Positions 12,003 to 23,438 of a DNA stretch of 64,000 nt are shown here, in pieces. This DNA is from Cristatella mucedo (Eukaryota; Bryozoa; Phylactolaemata; Cristatellidae), in NCBI GenBank assembly GCA_009760855.2, contig WPIO01000064.1:600001-664000 (forward strand), in the 5' to 3' direction. Every line of letters starts with the position of its first letter. The first letter of the stretch is position 1. A program made the position numbers and the translations under genes. A model generated the notes under the pieces. That model did no database searches. It saw only the letters and a program-made list of their open reading frames with translations, and was not told the origin of the DNA.

Positions 12003-12335
12003 ATAATAATAATAAAAATAATAATAACCCTCTTCACAAAGAGCCTTCAGAGAATTCAATCTCTTTCTTGAGGCTTTAAGCTGAGAGATGAAATTCGAAA
12101 TGAGGGCCGCAGGGGCAGGCTTGAAGGTAGAGGACATTGAGTTAAAGCAGAGATTGAAGACTTCGATGGGGACGTTTCCTTAGCGGCGGACCTCTTCTTT
12201 TATCTATCTGTCTGTCTTGCAGACAAAAAGCCAGAACAACGATGTGCTAGATCGTCGCAAGGATTCTCGGTAAGGTGCTGCCCTGGAAACGGTTGATGAG
12301 ATGGTTGATCGAAGATATAGGAATGTTTGAACGGC
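12003..12335 (-). mobile_element. Family A LINE fragment
   Basis: An ATT-rich tail at 12003-12025 (plus reads ATAATAATAA) and conserved tail motif are followed on the minus strand by a decayed RT-upstream segment (ISSINHLINRFQ). Internal sequence is missing, so it is an internally deleted or composite copy. Confidence 0.65.
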
Positions 12336-13289
12336 GCATAAGTGCACCCACCAGCCGCTTTATTCGAGCACCGTCGCTTTAGTTATCACGTTCAAAGTGA
12401 GTGGGCTTCTGTACAACTCAGCACGTGAGTACCTATTGTGGAAAGGCTCCGTGTGCGATATCCTATCAGTCACTATTAGAAAGAGGAATGCACGTGTGTG
12501 GCCAGACTTGAAAGCATATCTCACACACGCCGCTAGAGCTGGCTGATTCCGCTGGGCGCCCAGAGCTGGAGCAATGAGTGCAAGCTCATCAAGGCGACTC
12601 GACGAATGAAGTAATGAAGTCACGACGAGTCAACCGGTGCTCTCCAGCTAGGTCCAATGCTGTCACCCCGTAGGTGGAGCGTCACCCATTTGCGTCGGTG
12701 AACTGGCACGGAATCTCCAGCTAGAGGTTAAAGCTAGGGTCTCGGGATGGGCATTGAGGAGGCGCGATGGACGGTAGTGCACTCGCTCACAAGGTCTGCG
12801 GTCGCGAGCACTCCAGGCCGCCTTTTCATCCGCAGGTCTGTGCATACATCACCGTCGGGGCAGCGAATGGCTGCATCACGCTGGCGTGCACGTGGTCTGG
12901 CCTGTTTTCTCTCTGCGCGTCTCCAGTCGCATCAGAAACTTGAGCAGCTGCATTAAGCATCGAGAGCTGCATTAATTAAAGTGGGCCTGCATGTTTCCAT
13001 TGAAGGTTCGTGCGCCACAATTCTGATTTCGATGCAAATGGGGGCGGAGGGATAATGGCTACCGAAAGGCACAGAAGCTTATTAGAAATGCACTAGCGAA
13101 CTGTTTATCTTCAATAGGACTGATCTCAAACCGGCGGAGAGCGAAGTTATGCTGAAAAAAGTGCTAATCATTGTGAGTGGCGGGGTAGAATTTCTATGCA
13201 TGGATGGTTGGATATTTGACCCCGTGTCGATGGGACATAGCAACGAGCACTCCCGGCTAAGCTATCCTCTCGTCGGCTCATCCGGTTGT
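12336..13289. other. Unassigned, G+C-richer around 12360-12960
   Basis: Open frames exist on both strands but none is recognised. No splice-linked gene model or repeat was identified. Confidence 0.35.
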
Positions 13290-13500
13290 CTCTCCTCGCC
13301 CCAAGCTGAGATCTCTCGATGATCGAGCGTTCAGTTCGTATGCCCCTAAAATCTGGAATTAACTTCGGGCTTTTTTCACAACCTGCATTGACTTGATTGG
13401 CGTAATTTAGCTCTCAACTAAAGACGCATCCGCGACCCGATCCGCTCTGTGTCCCCTTTTGCCTCGGTTAACATGTCTTCTTTTCTATGTGCTCGGATGC
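13290..13500 (+). mobile_element. Family A RT C-terminal fragment
   Basis: Plus-strand translation shows a decayed match to DRAFSSYAPKAWNSL (here AFSSYAPKIWN) with downstream frameshifts. No tail is present at its end. Confidence 0.5.
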
Positions 13501-13506
13501 ATCCTT

Positions 13507-13787
13507 AATAATAATAATAACTCATTTTTATAGTGCCCTCTGAGAACTCAATCTCTTTCCTTTCTAGGCACTTTACAGATGCTATATAGAAAGCCTTACC
13601 AAACGATTGGTGGTAACACACGCAAGCTGCAGGCATAGTGTAAACAGGTAACATGCACACGAAGAACGAATCGCAAAGACCCGCCAAATGCTGTAATGAA
13701 CAGGTGCATTTTAAGCTTTCTTTTTAACTGTCGTCATGTTCCAGACTTTTGGAGCATAGAAACTAAAGGCACGGTTTCCAACGATTT
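13507..13787 (-). mobile_element. Family A LINE 3' end, left arm of an inverted pair
   Basis: ATT-rich tail at 13507-13522 and conserved tail motif on the minus strand, followed by the 3' UTR and the DRAFSSYAPK-coding stretch near 13750-13787. Confidence 0.7.
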
Positions 13788-13792
13788 TTAGG

Positions 13793-14140
13793 TTCGTTGG
13801 AGACCGTGCCTTTAATTCATATGCTCCCAAAGACTGGAACTCGCTACCGGCGCGAGTGATAACGTGTCACGTACTTGCGCATGATTCAGTGCATAGTACC
13901 AACCCAGGCTCCCTACTAAACAGGTGCCCATAGTGTCTTCTTAGTTGCATTTGAATGCTGTTCTAAGCATTAGGCTCGCGCGTTTTTTGCATGATTGTCC
14001 AAAGAATATAATTTGATTGCCATTACCTCTTGGTTATTGTTTCTCTTGCAGCAAACTGCAGTTGCTACTGGATAGATATATACACTGTAGTTCTCTGAGG
14101 GCTCTAAACAAGTGACTTATTTTTATTACTATAATTATTA
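13793..14140 (+). mobile_element. Family A LINE 3' end, right arm of an inverted pair
   Basis: Starts with the same coding stretch as the previous element but on the plus strand, so about 35 bp on either side of 13788-13792 form an imperfect palindrome. Ends in GTTCTCTGAGGGC and an ATT-rich run at 14120-14140. Confidence 0.65.
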
Positions 14141-15935
14141 TTAGAGTCAAACGAACGGAGCGATGCGATAGATGGTATAGATACTACGATGAGTACTGAC
14201 CTAGCAAAAAATTAAAACCCTGAATGCACCTCCTCTGAGAGATACAAATTCAGGCTTTTACGGGTACGTCCCCAGTCGTTCACACCGATGAAAAAGACTG
14301 TCACTGCTGCCCTTAGTCACGGCGTGCGAAGTTTCATAACGCACAACTACACACAAGAAGAGTTTACTAAAATTAAAAATTATTGCGGTATTATTACAGC
14401 TCTATCATGCGATGACATCAACCTCCATAATTTTAGAAGTACTTACGCGAGTCCCGTAAACATTAGGCGTACAAATAAGTCGCAGCTGATTTGCTAGCCA
14501 GCGCTTACCAATGGGAAGACAGCCCGCGTCCAGTTATCCAAGTCAGTATCCTTTATATTTCAAAGTAAGACGAGCGTTTGCTGTTTCTCCATTTATCTCT
14601 TCAATGAAGCTTTTCAAGGAAATTTAGTTCGCTTTCGAACATTGCGTGGTAGGAATGGATTCCAATAAAAAGCTAGTCGCGCCGCCCCCACGTATGTACC
14701 ACTCTCTTAGGTGACAATGTGGAAATAAAATAAACAATGTGGAAATAAATAAATAAATAAACGACGGATGCAGCTAATTGCATTGCGCTTTATTTAATTC
14801 TATGTAACGAAGTAACGATACTTTGTTTTCAAACTGCCAGCTTCGCCAATCCGTTATTCGATTCCGCGATTTTTCTCGTGTCTATATTAACATATATGGT
14901 ATTAATACTATAATATAATTAGCATATGTTATTAATGTAATATAATGGTTATATGTATGTAATATATAGGTTATGTATATATATATATATATGTGTAAAT
15001 ATATATGTATGTAATATGTAGGTTATCATGGTATTAATACAATATGTTAATACTATATTAAGACCAGATCAACCTGCTTACAAAGGGCTATAAACAGCGC
15101 TGCGACCTATATGAAGAGATTTCCTCACCTAATTCTTTAATCGAATGCTTCTGCTTTAATTTTTGGTGAATTATATCCTAATTCACATACTTTGTCTTTT
15201 TATCAGTAAGGATAGTGACGTACCAGGGCTGTAGCGATTCATCGTATAGATAAGAACAGAAGGCAAGTGAATCGGTAGCATTTTGAAGGAGGCGCCACCT
15301 CGTTACGTTTACCAGAGCCAGAGCTTTCCTCGGAATTCAATTTTTGAAAAGATACAAAAACACAAATTTAACCCCGACTCTTGAAATGTTTTAATAGTCT
15401 TCCTTTGCTTTAAATTAGATTGAGAAATGCGCACTCAACGAATTCCAGTTGCGATTGACCTACAAGATTAATTAATTCCGAAAGTCTCCGAATTCTTCTT
15501 TCTCATTTGAGAATCCACCGTGAGCTTAGCCAAGAATTTATTAAGTGCTGAAAACCTTGTCCAAGCCAGCCAATCATATTGAGAGGGCCGGCTCCCTACC
15601 GCACGCTGCATCAGTTTGCGGGTTCTCCAAGCGCCACCTTGTAGGTCAGCCAGCCCCCCCATCAAAAGCGCTAGGTGGCCGGCACCCACGGCGGCCGAGT
15701 GGTCCCCCCCGCCCTAGCCAGCCTAGCAGGTCGTTCTGCAAGCCCTAGACGGCGGGGCGATACTCTGCAAGCCCTTGCCTGCGCATCTGTCCACATCCAG
15801 CGTCAGTGCGACCGGCTTCGGCAGATTGGCCAGCTGGGCCCTCATCGAGTCAGCAGCGGCTGATGGGCAGTAGTAGTAGTAGCCAAAGGACCTTCGGAAT
15901 GAGTGGCTGGCGGATCAAGCGAATGGTACAAAATA
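14141..15935. other. Unassigned; A+T-rich simple sequence at 14880-15060
   Basis: No gene recognised. 14880-15060 is built from TA-rich words such as repeated TGTATGTAATATATAGG. 15545-15870 is C-rich with short frames lacking domains. Confidence 0.35.
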
Positions 15936-15939
15936 TAGC

Positions 15940-16045
15940 TCGCATAATAGTAATATCAGCAACTCTTTCGTGTAGCGCCTCAAGAGGACCAATTATCTAG
16001 TATGGCGCTTTACAACTCGCTGCAAGAAAGGTAGTAGCCAAGAGT
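15940..16045 (-). mobile_element. Degenerate family A-type tail
   Basis: The plus strand reads TAATAGTAATATC, then TGTAGCGCCTCAAGAGGACC and GGCGCTTTACAACTCGCTGC. This is a worn reverse complement of the conserved tail and the 'GCAGCAAATGTAAAGCGCC' word. Confidence 0.45.
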
Positions 16046-16350
16046 TAATGACATGCAAGGTATCGCGCTTATGCACACGTGCAAGAGTGCACAAGTAGCC
16101 CTCTTAGAAAAGCCTTCGTTAGCTTTCTGCTGCGGCCTTGTGGATGAGGACCCTAATGTTTTGAGCAGAATTGCAATGTTAGGACTGGCCATGTATGCCT
16201 CGATCCGAACTCATTTTCATTGGAGACTAAGTAAGTCTATTAAAGAAATAATTGAACATGCCCCCCTACTTGAAATGGTGTAGTGCAGCCGTCGTCACGT
16301 CTGCTGGTAATTTAGTTATCTTCTTTAGCTATTGCTTTATATTTAAAAAA

Positions 16351-16522
16351 ATTCTAGCTGATTTAACAGTGTCTTTTTGTATAGCGACAGAAGAGCTTTT
16401 ACGGCTATCACCACCGCTTGCAGTGGCAATGAAAGATCGCCCATCGCAGGATTCGAAACCACGACCTCGGGACCGAGGTCGTGAAAAGTAACCGCCTTAC
16501 CTAGTGAGCCATTACGACTCAC
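16351..16522 (-). mobile_element. SINE-1 copy
   Basis: Near-complete minus-strand copy with A-box (GGCTCACTAGGTAAGG), a paired CGGTCCCGAGGTCGTGG region with a diverged B-box, and the 3' word TTAAATCAGCTAGAAT. Confidence 0.9.
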
Positions 16523-16714
16523 CATATTTAAAAAGTTTTATTAAAAAGACGCCTCCATATCTGCTCATCAAGTTAAATCCTTGTCCTAGATTAGGGGCTA
16601 CTTGCTGGAGTGGCTCTTAATATCTCTTTCCTGTGTAAGTCATGTGCCTTCAAAGAGAATTAATATCTTGTAGTAACGTGCAAGCTGTTATTGTTGTATG
16701 CTTAATTATTCTAT

Positions 16715-17110
16715 TTAGCTCCATAGTTCAGTCTACACTGTACTGTTGTAACTCGGTATACGCAGGGCTACCAAAAAGTTTATTACGTAGCAGGGGATGA
16801 ATATGCCATTGTGTTGTTTTCTAAATCAAAAAAATTCCGCCACGCGTCCCTTTTGCTAACGGAGCTGCTATGGCTCTTGGTTGATCGATGAATGCAGAGC
16901 GAACTTCTTAATTTGACTCTAGTGGCTCGACCAGGATTTGGTCTTTAATATCTAGCTAAGCTGCTGCCTCTTCGTGCCTGCTCTCAGGCCTTCTTAGAGC
17001 TTTAAATTAGCTACCGTGACCTAGATTCATCTATGCTCCTCACATTTACTTTCTGTGTGAGATAGTCATTTGGCTAAAGTAAGCGAGCCAAAAGCCTCAT
17101 AGACAGGGTT
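16715..17110 (+). mobile_element. Family B CR1-like LINE fragment, decayed
   Basis: The plus strand encodes CNSVYAGLPKSLLRSRG, the counterpart of [17 protein letters not shown] in the best family B copy. Many stops follow. Confidence 0.6.
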
Positions 17111-17170
17111 CAACCTATAGAAAGCTCTCCAGCATAACATCTGTGGGACTTTGTCAAGCTGCAGGTGGAG

Positions 17171-17191
17171 ATATACATACATACATACATA

Positions 17192-17226
<35 letters not shown>

Positions 17227-17245
17227 ACGCGCGCACACACGCACG

Positions 17246-17292
<47 letters not shown>

Positions 17293-17293
17293 G

Positions 17294-17331
<38 letters not shown>
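17171..17331. repeat. Compound microsatellite (ATAC)n-(AC)n-(TA)n
   Basis: Tetranucleotide ATAC units pass into CA repeats with CG interruptions and then TA repeats. Open frames across it are artefacts. It directly precedes the R2-like element. Confidence 0.95.
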
Positions 17332-17335
<4 letters not shown>

Positions 17336-17339
17336 CTCC

Positions 17340-19977
17340 TACTGGGAGACCGAATAGCAGGCGAGATCTGGTGACAATGACCGTCTGCAGACTCTACTCG
17401 CCCAGACCATCCCTTCTCACCCGGCTCAGCTATCCAACCTGACATCTCCGCTGTCGGTGAGGTCTCGCCGCCCGCCTTCGCAGAGCCCACAACACGGCTC
17501 CGGGAGCTGACCGTTTGGAATATCGCCACTTACGCCTCGTCGACCCGGTTTGCACGCTCATTTCGTGCATCCTGAACGGCAGTCTCCACTTCGGAGACGT
17601 CCTTTCCTCGTGGAAAACGGGTTTCACTATCCTTATCCACAAGAAGGGCGACCGAAGCATGCCCGGTAACTTCCGTCCCATCCCGTTCTTGTTCACTCTT
17701 TACAAGCTGCTCTCGGGCAGCCTGGCCACTAGGCTGTGCAAGTTCGCTGGTGGCCGTGGGCTGCTGTCACTGCAGCAAAAGGGCTCTGTTCCGGGTGTGG
17801 AGGGCTGATTAGAACAGTCCTTTCTTGTGGAGAGCACCTTTGACGAGGCCAGAGATCGGTATGGCGCTGGCATTGTGTACTCGGCGTTTCTTGACCCACG
17901 GATTGCCTTCAGCAGCATTCCATACGTATCCCTTCTCAGTGTGCTTCGGCATGCCGGAGTGGAGGAGAGCTTCTGCAGGTTTCCTGAGCGCCTGTAGACC
18001 GGCTCGCTCCAGGAGCTTAGGGTTCGCGACGAGACGTTGGTGGCGTTTCCTATACTGCCGGCGTCCGGAAGCGCCACCCTCTATCACCGATCCTCTTTGA
18101 TCTGGCGATGGAACCAGTTGTCAGACTCGCTGCTAACATACACGAATCCTGTTTCCAGCTTGGCGGAACCTCCCTGTCGGTCTGTGCCATGGCAGATGAC
18201 CTCGTCCTGTTCTCAGGCACGTCCTCTGGTCTCCAGGCCCTCGTATCCGCAGTTGAAAAGGCTGCGTCGACGCTGGGCACGCACTTCCGGCTGGCGAAGT
18301 GCTGTGCCATCGCCCGAAAGGGTGCGAAGGCCGTGCCAACCTCAAACCCCCTCACATGACAGGCAGATCCCAGAGCTGCCGGATACCGAGTCCGTGGCTT
18401 ACCTTCGAGCCCCACATGGTCTCGGGCTGCCTAGGGCTGAAATAGATTAGGCCTGCTCTTCCTTTGCAAGGGACGCTAACCTGCTTCAGGCCAGCCTTAT
18501 CGCCACTTGGCAAAAGCTTGACGCCTTTCGAACTTTCCTCCTGCCACGGCTCGACTGCCTTTGTCGGGCACGGCTTGTGTCTACGGCCGCTCTGCAACCA
18601 ACCGAAAAGGCTCTGGTGGAGCTATGCTGCTTCGCGTGCTGTCTGCCGGACTTGGAATCTGTGCATTTCCAGTTTGCACCTCGCTCTGCGGGCGGGCTTG
18701 GCTTAATCCGCTTCGGGACGAATGCCTTCATCCTACGAGCTGCACAAGCCTGTTGCATGATGTGCTCGCCCGACGCATGCGTCCGTCAAGTTGCCCTCAC
18801 AGATTCGACCGGGCAGTCGCCAGCCTGGATGGCACGCCATCGTCTGATGAGGAGCGTTCGCGACGCCTGAGACCAGTAGCCTTCGGCCCTGGCAACAGGG
18901 TTGGTCCTATCTCGCTGTGGTCGGACCCGCGTAAATGTCTCAAGCGGCTCTCGTGTGGCCTCTCACTGACCGGCCCTGAGGTGCCGGCTGTGTCTACCGA
19001 CCCTCGTGGCATGGAGCACTGGGTCGTGCCATGAGTGGTCATCGCGAAGCTGCGATAGTTCACCAGGCTCGTGGAAGGCCGTGCTTGGGCGGCCCAGCCT
19101 GCATAGGGCAGGGTCAGCCGCTGCCTGGCCACGGACAGATTCGCCACCAACTGTCACTTCTTGACCACGGGTCTTGGCCTGTCGTTCCGGGATTGGTGGT
19201 TCGTACACCGAGGGCGTCTGGACGTGCTGCCAGGAGTCTGGCATACCCTGGGACGGTTACCAGCTGCCGCACGGAGGCAGAGACCGTTTGCCACGTGCTG
19301 AGCCGCTGCCGGCCGATGCGGCACGCAATTACGGCCCGACACAACTTGGTTCTGGGCCGCCTAATCGGAGCTCTTTCGGCCACTGCGCTCAACTGTGCAT
19401 TGGCAGGCCACCCCCTCCGGCTTGCCGGTGGTCTGGCACTCAAGCCGGACCTGGTCGTTGACAACGGCACTGATCTAGTAATTGTGGATGTGACGGTGCC
19501 ATTCGACAGCAGCGAGCCGTGATGGCACACTAGGTAAGGCGGTTGCTTTCGCAACCTCGGTCCCGAGGTCGTGGGTTCGATTCCTGCAGTGGGCGATTCT
19601 TTATCGTCACTGCAAGCGGTGGTGATAGCCGTAAAGGCTCTTCTGTCGCTATACAAAATGAGGCTGTTTAATCAGCTAGGATTGTGGAGGCCCGGAACAA
19701 GACCGATAAATATGCAGCCATTGCCCGGTCTTTCCTGACCGCTGGCTACCGGTCGGCAGTGGTGAGGCCCTTCGTGGTCGGGCATCTTGGCAGCTGGTGG
19801 CCAAACAAAGAAGCTTGCCTGGCTGACCTTGGAATCCCACGCTCAGAGAGAAAAGCATTGAGGCTGCATTGCATCTCCATTTTCGACGCCATTACCGGCT
19901 CGGAAGCCGTGTGGCCCCTGTTCCTAAACCGGGCAGCACACCCGACCCCGGCAGGACAGGGCATTGGCGGCTAATGT
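17340..19977 (+). mobile_element. R2/NeSL-type non-LTR retrotransposon, decayed
   Basis: G+C-rich plus-strand segment with pieces of a single-ORF, restriction-like-endonuclease retrotransposon. In order: RT with WKTGFTILIHKKGDRSMPGN (about 17610-17670), LSPILFDLAMEP-like text near 18090, AMADDLVLFS (YADD with Y to M) at about 18190, and a thumb with FRTFLLPRL (about 18530). A knuckle-like C..C..H..C stretch (CRTEAETVCHVLSRC) follows near 19280, and then the endonuclease KPDLVVDNGTDLVIVDVTV at 19445-19500. The reading continues after a SINE as IVEARNKTDKYAAIARSF to a stop at 19972. Frame changes and stops show it is dead. R2 relatives often insert site-specifically, but no rDNA or spliced-leader target is recognised at its edges. 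Confidence 0.75.
19514..19682 (+). mobile_element. SINE-1 copy inside the R2-like endonuclease
   Basis: Best-preserved SINE-1 copy: TGGCACACTAGG (A-box), GGTTCGATTCC (B-box), and 3' word TTTAATCAGCTAGG. It splits the endonuclease-coding sequence. I could not identify a convincing target-site duplication by eye. Confidence 0.92.
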
Positions 19978-20349
19978 ATATATGCTAGTTAAAAATCTTT
20001 TTCTCAATAATATATGTATGTATGTGTGTGTGTGGGTATTTTTGCGCGAAAGAACATTACACGATCACAAAATTGGAAACCTGTTGTCCTATTGAATGCA
20101 TCGGTGCCGAACCCAATGCCTACCACAAATATCTAAACCACAGCAGCAAGCTTGGGCCCCTTAAGCTGAAAAGCCCATCACTTTCATTGCACAACTAGCA
20201 TATACCGATACAGGCGATAGCACGCGGTAACTCGCGAATAATTGCTTGCACGCGGAGAAGTGCTTGCATGCCCGGTAAAAGCATTATATCCCAATGCTCT
20301 CCAATTGCCGCTGAGAGATTAAAGAACTAATAAGGCTTCAAATTATATA

Positions 20350-20494
20350 CATAAATGTATATAGTTCTATAGCGCCCTAAGAAAACTGTATCTCAATTCA
20401 GGGGCATCGCATATGCAACAGGGCTCGAACCCACGACCTCGGTCAGACCTCTCTCGAGGTCGAGCCCCTCAACCACTGGGCCAAACCAGCTCGG
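20350..20494 (-). mobile_element. SINE-2 copy (tRNA head, family A-like tail)
   Basis: On the minus strand: TGGCCCAGTGGTTGAGGGG (A-box region), GGGTTCGAGCCC (B-box) and then a tail resembling family A (GAGATACAGTTTTCTTAGGG). It ends near an ATACATTTAT run. Confidence 0.7.
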
Positions 20495-20499
20495 CCCCT

Positions 20500-22280
20500 A
20501 TTTGCAGGCGAGTACATTCTTGCACACGTACTTATACAAGCATTACCCCATAAGCCATGTAGCAACTACAAAATACTGTTCCCTGAAGCTAAGGACATCA
20601 GCCAGGACGCACGTCCAACTCCAGGATCCATTGGGCAGTATACATGACTCACTATGGTGGTGCTGCTTCCAGAAGCGTCTACAGCAAGAGGAGGGCTTGG
20701 CCAGGCTACATGTCAATTGCAGCAAGAAAGGCCTGCCGCTTCGGAGTTCGTCTAGCAGACCAAGCCCGCTCATGCATTTCTAAGCGTGATCCGTGGCCCA
20801 AACTCCGTTTTAACATCACTTCACTGACCTGTAAGAGGGTTATAGGACATCCGGAAAGGAAAATCACAAACCGGAAAGCCAGCCAGATCAGGTCTCCAAA
20901 AAACGGCCAGGAAGTGCAGTCGCACCGGCTGCGTAAGTAAAGCCTCGGTAGGTACTCCCCAACCGTACAGCGTTGTCTCTTCAGGTACAACTTAAAAACA
21001 GGTTTTTTAAGAATTTAATGAAGGAGGCACCGAGCCTTGACTTTGCACGGTGCGGCAAATCGTAGATCTGCAGGGTCGTGAGAGTAGCTTGCCGCCCAGC
21101 ACGCCACACTCCATTGGGTCTAAGGGAGGGCCAGGAGTATCTGCCCCTTCGTGACTCATGTGCTGGTTACGTTCGTTACGTTAGCTAAAGCGGGCGGGCA
21201 CGGATGCAAATAACTTGCATCGTTAGTACATACAGCCAACCCTGATCAAAGGCCTGCATGATAAAGCCCACGCTCAAACACCATCTCAATTGCTTAAATG
21301 CACATCGTGATTCAATCAGTCAATGGGCAGTTTCACCACCATTCCGTACTCGTTACCTGTTCTTTGGATGGCACTCCCACATAAGCTTGACAGTAATTAA
21401 CGTCGATGTCAGTTTTAAGTAATTGCTGTTGTTAGCCACAAACCGTGAGCTGATGCAGTTCGCAACTTTCATTGCTTCTGGCTTTGCCTGATATTCCCTT
21501 GTCGTACGCGCTAACTTTGAATTACTGCTGGAGCCTCTGTAGCACTACACCTCAGGCATGGTCTGTGAGCTGTACACCAGTGAGCCCAGCCGGGAGTCAA
21601 ATTGCGTTTCCGTAAAAAGAAGGATCAATAGCGTGCATTAGTAAGTTGCTGCATTGTTTGGTCATCTGCCACCTAGTAGTTCGAATTACCACGGAAACTA
21701 ACAGGAAGGACGCACGAAAACTTCCGATCGGAATGCACCAGTGAATAGTTAGGAAGAATTCACATCGAAAGCTGTACAGCTGCTGTATGTGCATCAAATT
21801 CAGATGTTTTTTTAAATATCTAATTTACTCGCAGTCTTGCGCCATGAGTGTAAGTCCATACAACTGCACCTCGTTGCACTGGCACAAAGCATTTACCGAA
21901 TTGGAATAGCTCGACAGTGCTAGTTGACGTTAATACAAAAACCATTAAAAATACCAAATTAGGTGACAGAGCATCGCCCAGGTTCCAGCATCGCACCTGA
22001 CTTCGAATGCATTTCTGCATCAAGATTTTGATTGCACTAATGCATGCATTTTGATTTTGCATCGTGTGTCCTGCAAGGTTATGAAGCCGATATTAATAGG
22101 TCATACTCAATATGCCCTGGCACCGGATGGATAGCAATTCAAAAGCTAGGCCAGAATCTAATTACGTCTGACAAACATTAACTTGGTTATATCTTCCATT
22201 CGGCTGACTTTCTGAGGACCGAGATTCCAGTGACACAGCTAAGCTGGACTGCTGGCTTAATTATCGATATCATAAACCAT
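20500..22280. other. Unassigned spacer
   Basis: No recognised gene, RNA or repeat. Short frames of 60-98 codons on both strands have no known domain. Confidence 0.4.
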
Positions 22281-22437
22281 ACTAGCTGATTTAACACTTT
22301 TTGTATAGTGACAGAAGAGCCCTGAAGGCTATCGCCACGGCTGCAGCCACAATAAAGGATCGCTCACCTAATGATTGAAACCCACGACCTAGGTGTGAAG
22401 AGCAACCGCCTTACCTAGCGTGCCATCACGGCTCACA
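22281..22437 (-). mobile_element. SINE-1 copy
   Basis: Minus-strand copy with GTGAGCCGTGATGGCACGCT start, shortened middle (ACCTAGGTCGTGGG), and TTAAATCAGCTAGT end. Confidence 0.85.
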
Positions 22438-23222
22438 ACTACTCTTGCAGGTATCTATCACACTCTAACAGCAAAATTATTAGTGACGAATATGAGGTAT
22501 TTTTGGTGGAACTATTTCCCACATAAAAAGCTTAGGCTAAAGCCCATTTAAGCAGACGGTTCTAGTCGTATATTTAAGTAATTGTCAAGTTCGAACATGC
22601 ACTGACTGGCATTACAGATCTCCGTAGGTAAAGCCTTGCTCTGAAACAACAACCTTACGTCCGGTACCTTACTTAGCAACAATCCCACCAGTGAGTTTTT
22701 CGTAACAAAATCCTGTCATTCATCAAATTGGGATTATCAGTTTAAGACCAATTCTTTTGCTTCATGAAGCTGCTATAAAGCATGGCCGCTTAACCTGCTC
22801 ATATTATATCAGGACATAATCCAGTACTGAGGCCAGTCTGCAAACATACTGCATGCGAGTAGTAACAAAGCATGGAAGCATATTAACGACACGACGAGGC
22901 TACAATTGTCTGGTCGGTAAGTGTCAGGGTATGTTTCACATGATAATTAGCACTGCACACACGACTGCTCAAGGATGAGGTTGCAATAAATGCAGCACAT
23001 CTGATGGCAAAGTATACAGCTGTTCGAACGGGACAAAAGCCGAGGCCCAGATCGTATGACGCGTCGGGCTACTGCTGCCACACAAGGACAGCTTAGTTAA
23101 TTAAGCCCTCTCAACAAGGCATAATCAGAATCGAAAGGAAAGCTGCAGTCACAACCAACAACTCCGCCAAATCTATGCAGCCGGCCGATGATGCATCGAC
23201 TTTTCGGACTGTTTAAAGTGTA
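22438..23222. other. Region downstream of PFDN2 (presumed 3' UTR and beyond)
   Basis: No coding sequence is recognised. The PFDN2 3' UTR must begin at 23222 and run leftwards. I could not settle on a polyadenylation signal. Confidence 0.4.
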
Positions 23223-23438
23223 TCACGAGCCACGTGCCACAAGAACTCCGGGTGCTGATGGCTTGCTTGAAGCAGAAGCACCAGCGCTACCAGCAGCCCC
23301 CTGCCCTGCAGATCGGTCCTCTTCAGCACTTGAGCTGCTCTCGCCCTGAATTCGAATGTTGTACTTCTCCTTGTACTCCTGTAACTCTTTGCCCTTGACC
23401 TCTAGCTGATGATGCAAGGTTTCGAGAAGCTTTTTCAT
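23223..23438 (-). CDS. PFDN2: PFDN2 exon 3 with stop codon
   Basis: The acceptor reads TTTTACAAG|ATG. It encodes MKKLLETLHHQLEVKGKEL, the second coiled-coil helix, then a low-complexity Ser/Ala/Gly-rich tail and TGA at 23225-23223. The tail is longer than in vertebrates and probably disordered. Confidence 0.94.
   Translation of the reverse strand: MKKLLETLHHQLEVKGKELQEYKEKYNIRIQGESSSSAEEDRSAGQGAAGSAGASASSKPSAPGVLVARGS

Noticed and set aside
17066..17529. Cys/Val and Thr/His repeat-rich frames
   Set aside because: Artefacts of the CA/TA compound microsatellite.
19514..19682. Functional tRNA gene suggested by good A and B boxes
   Set aside because: The sequence recurs at least seven times with a common non-tRNA body and end, so it is a SINE.
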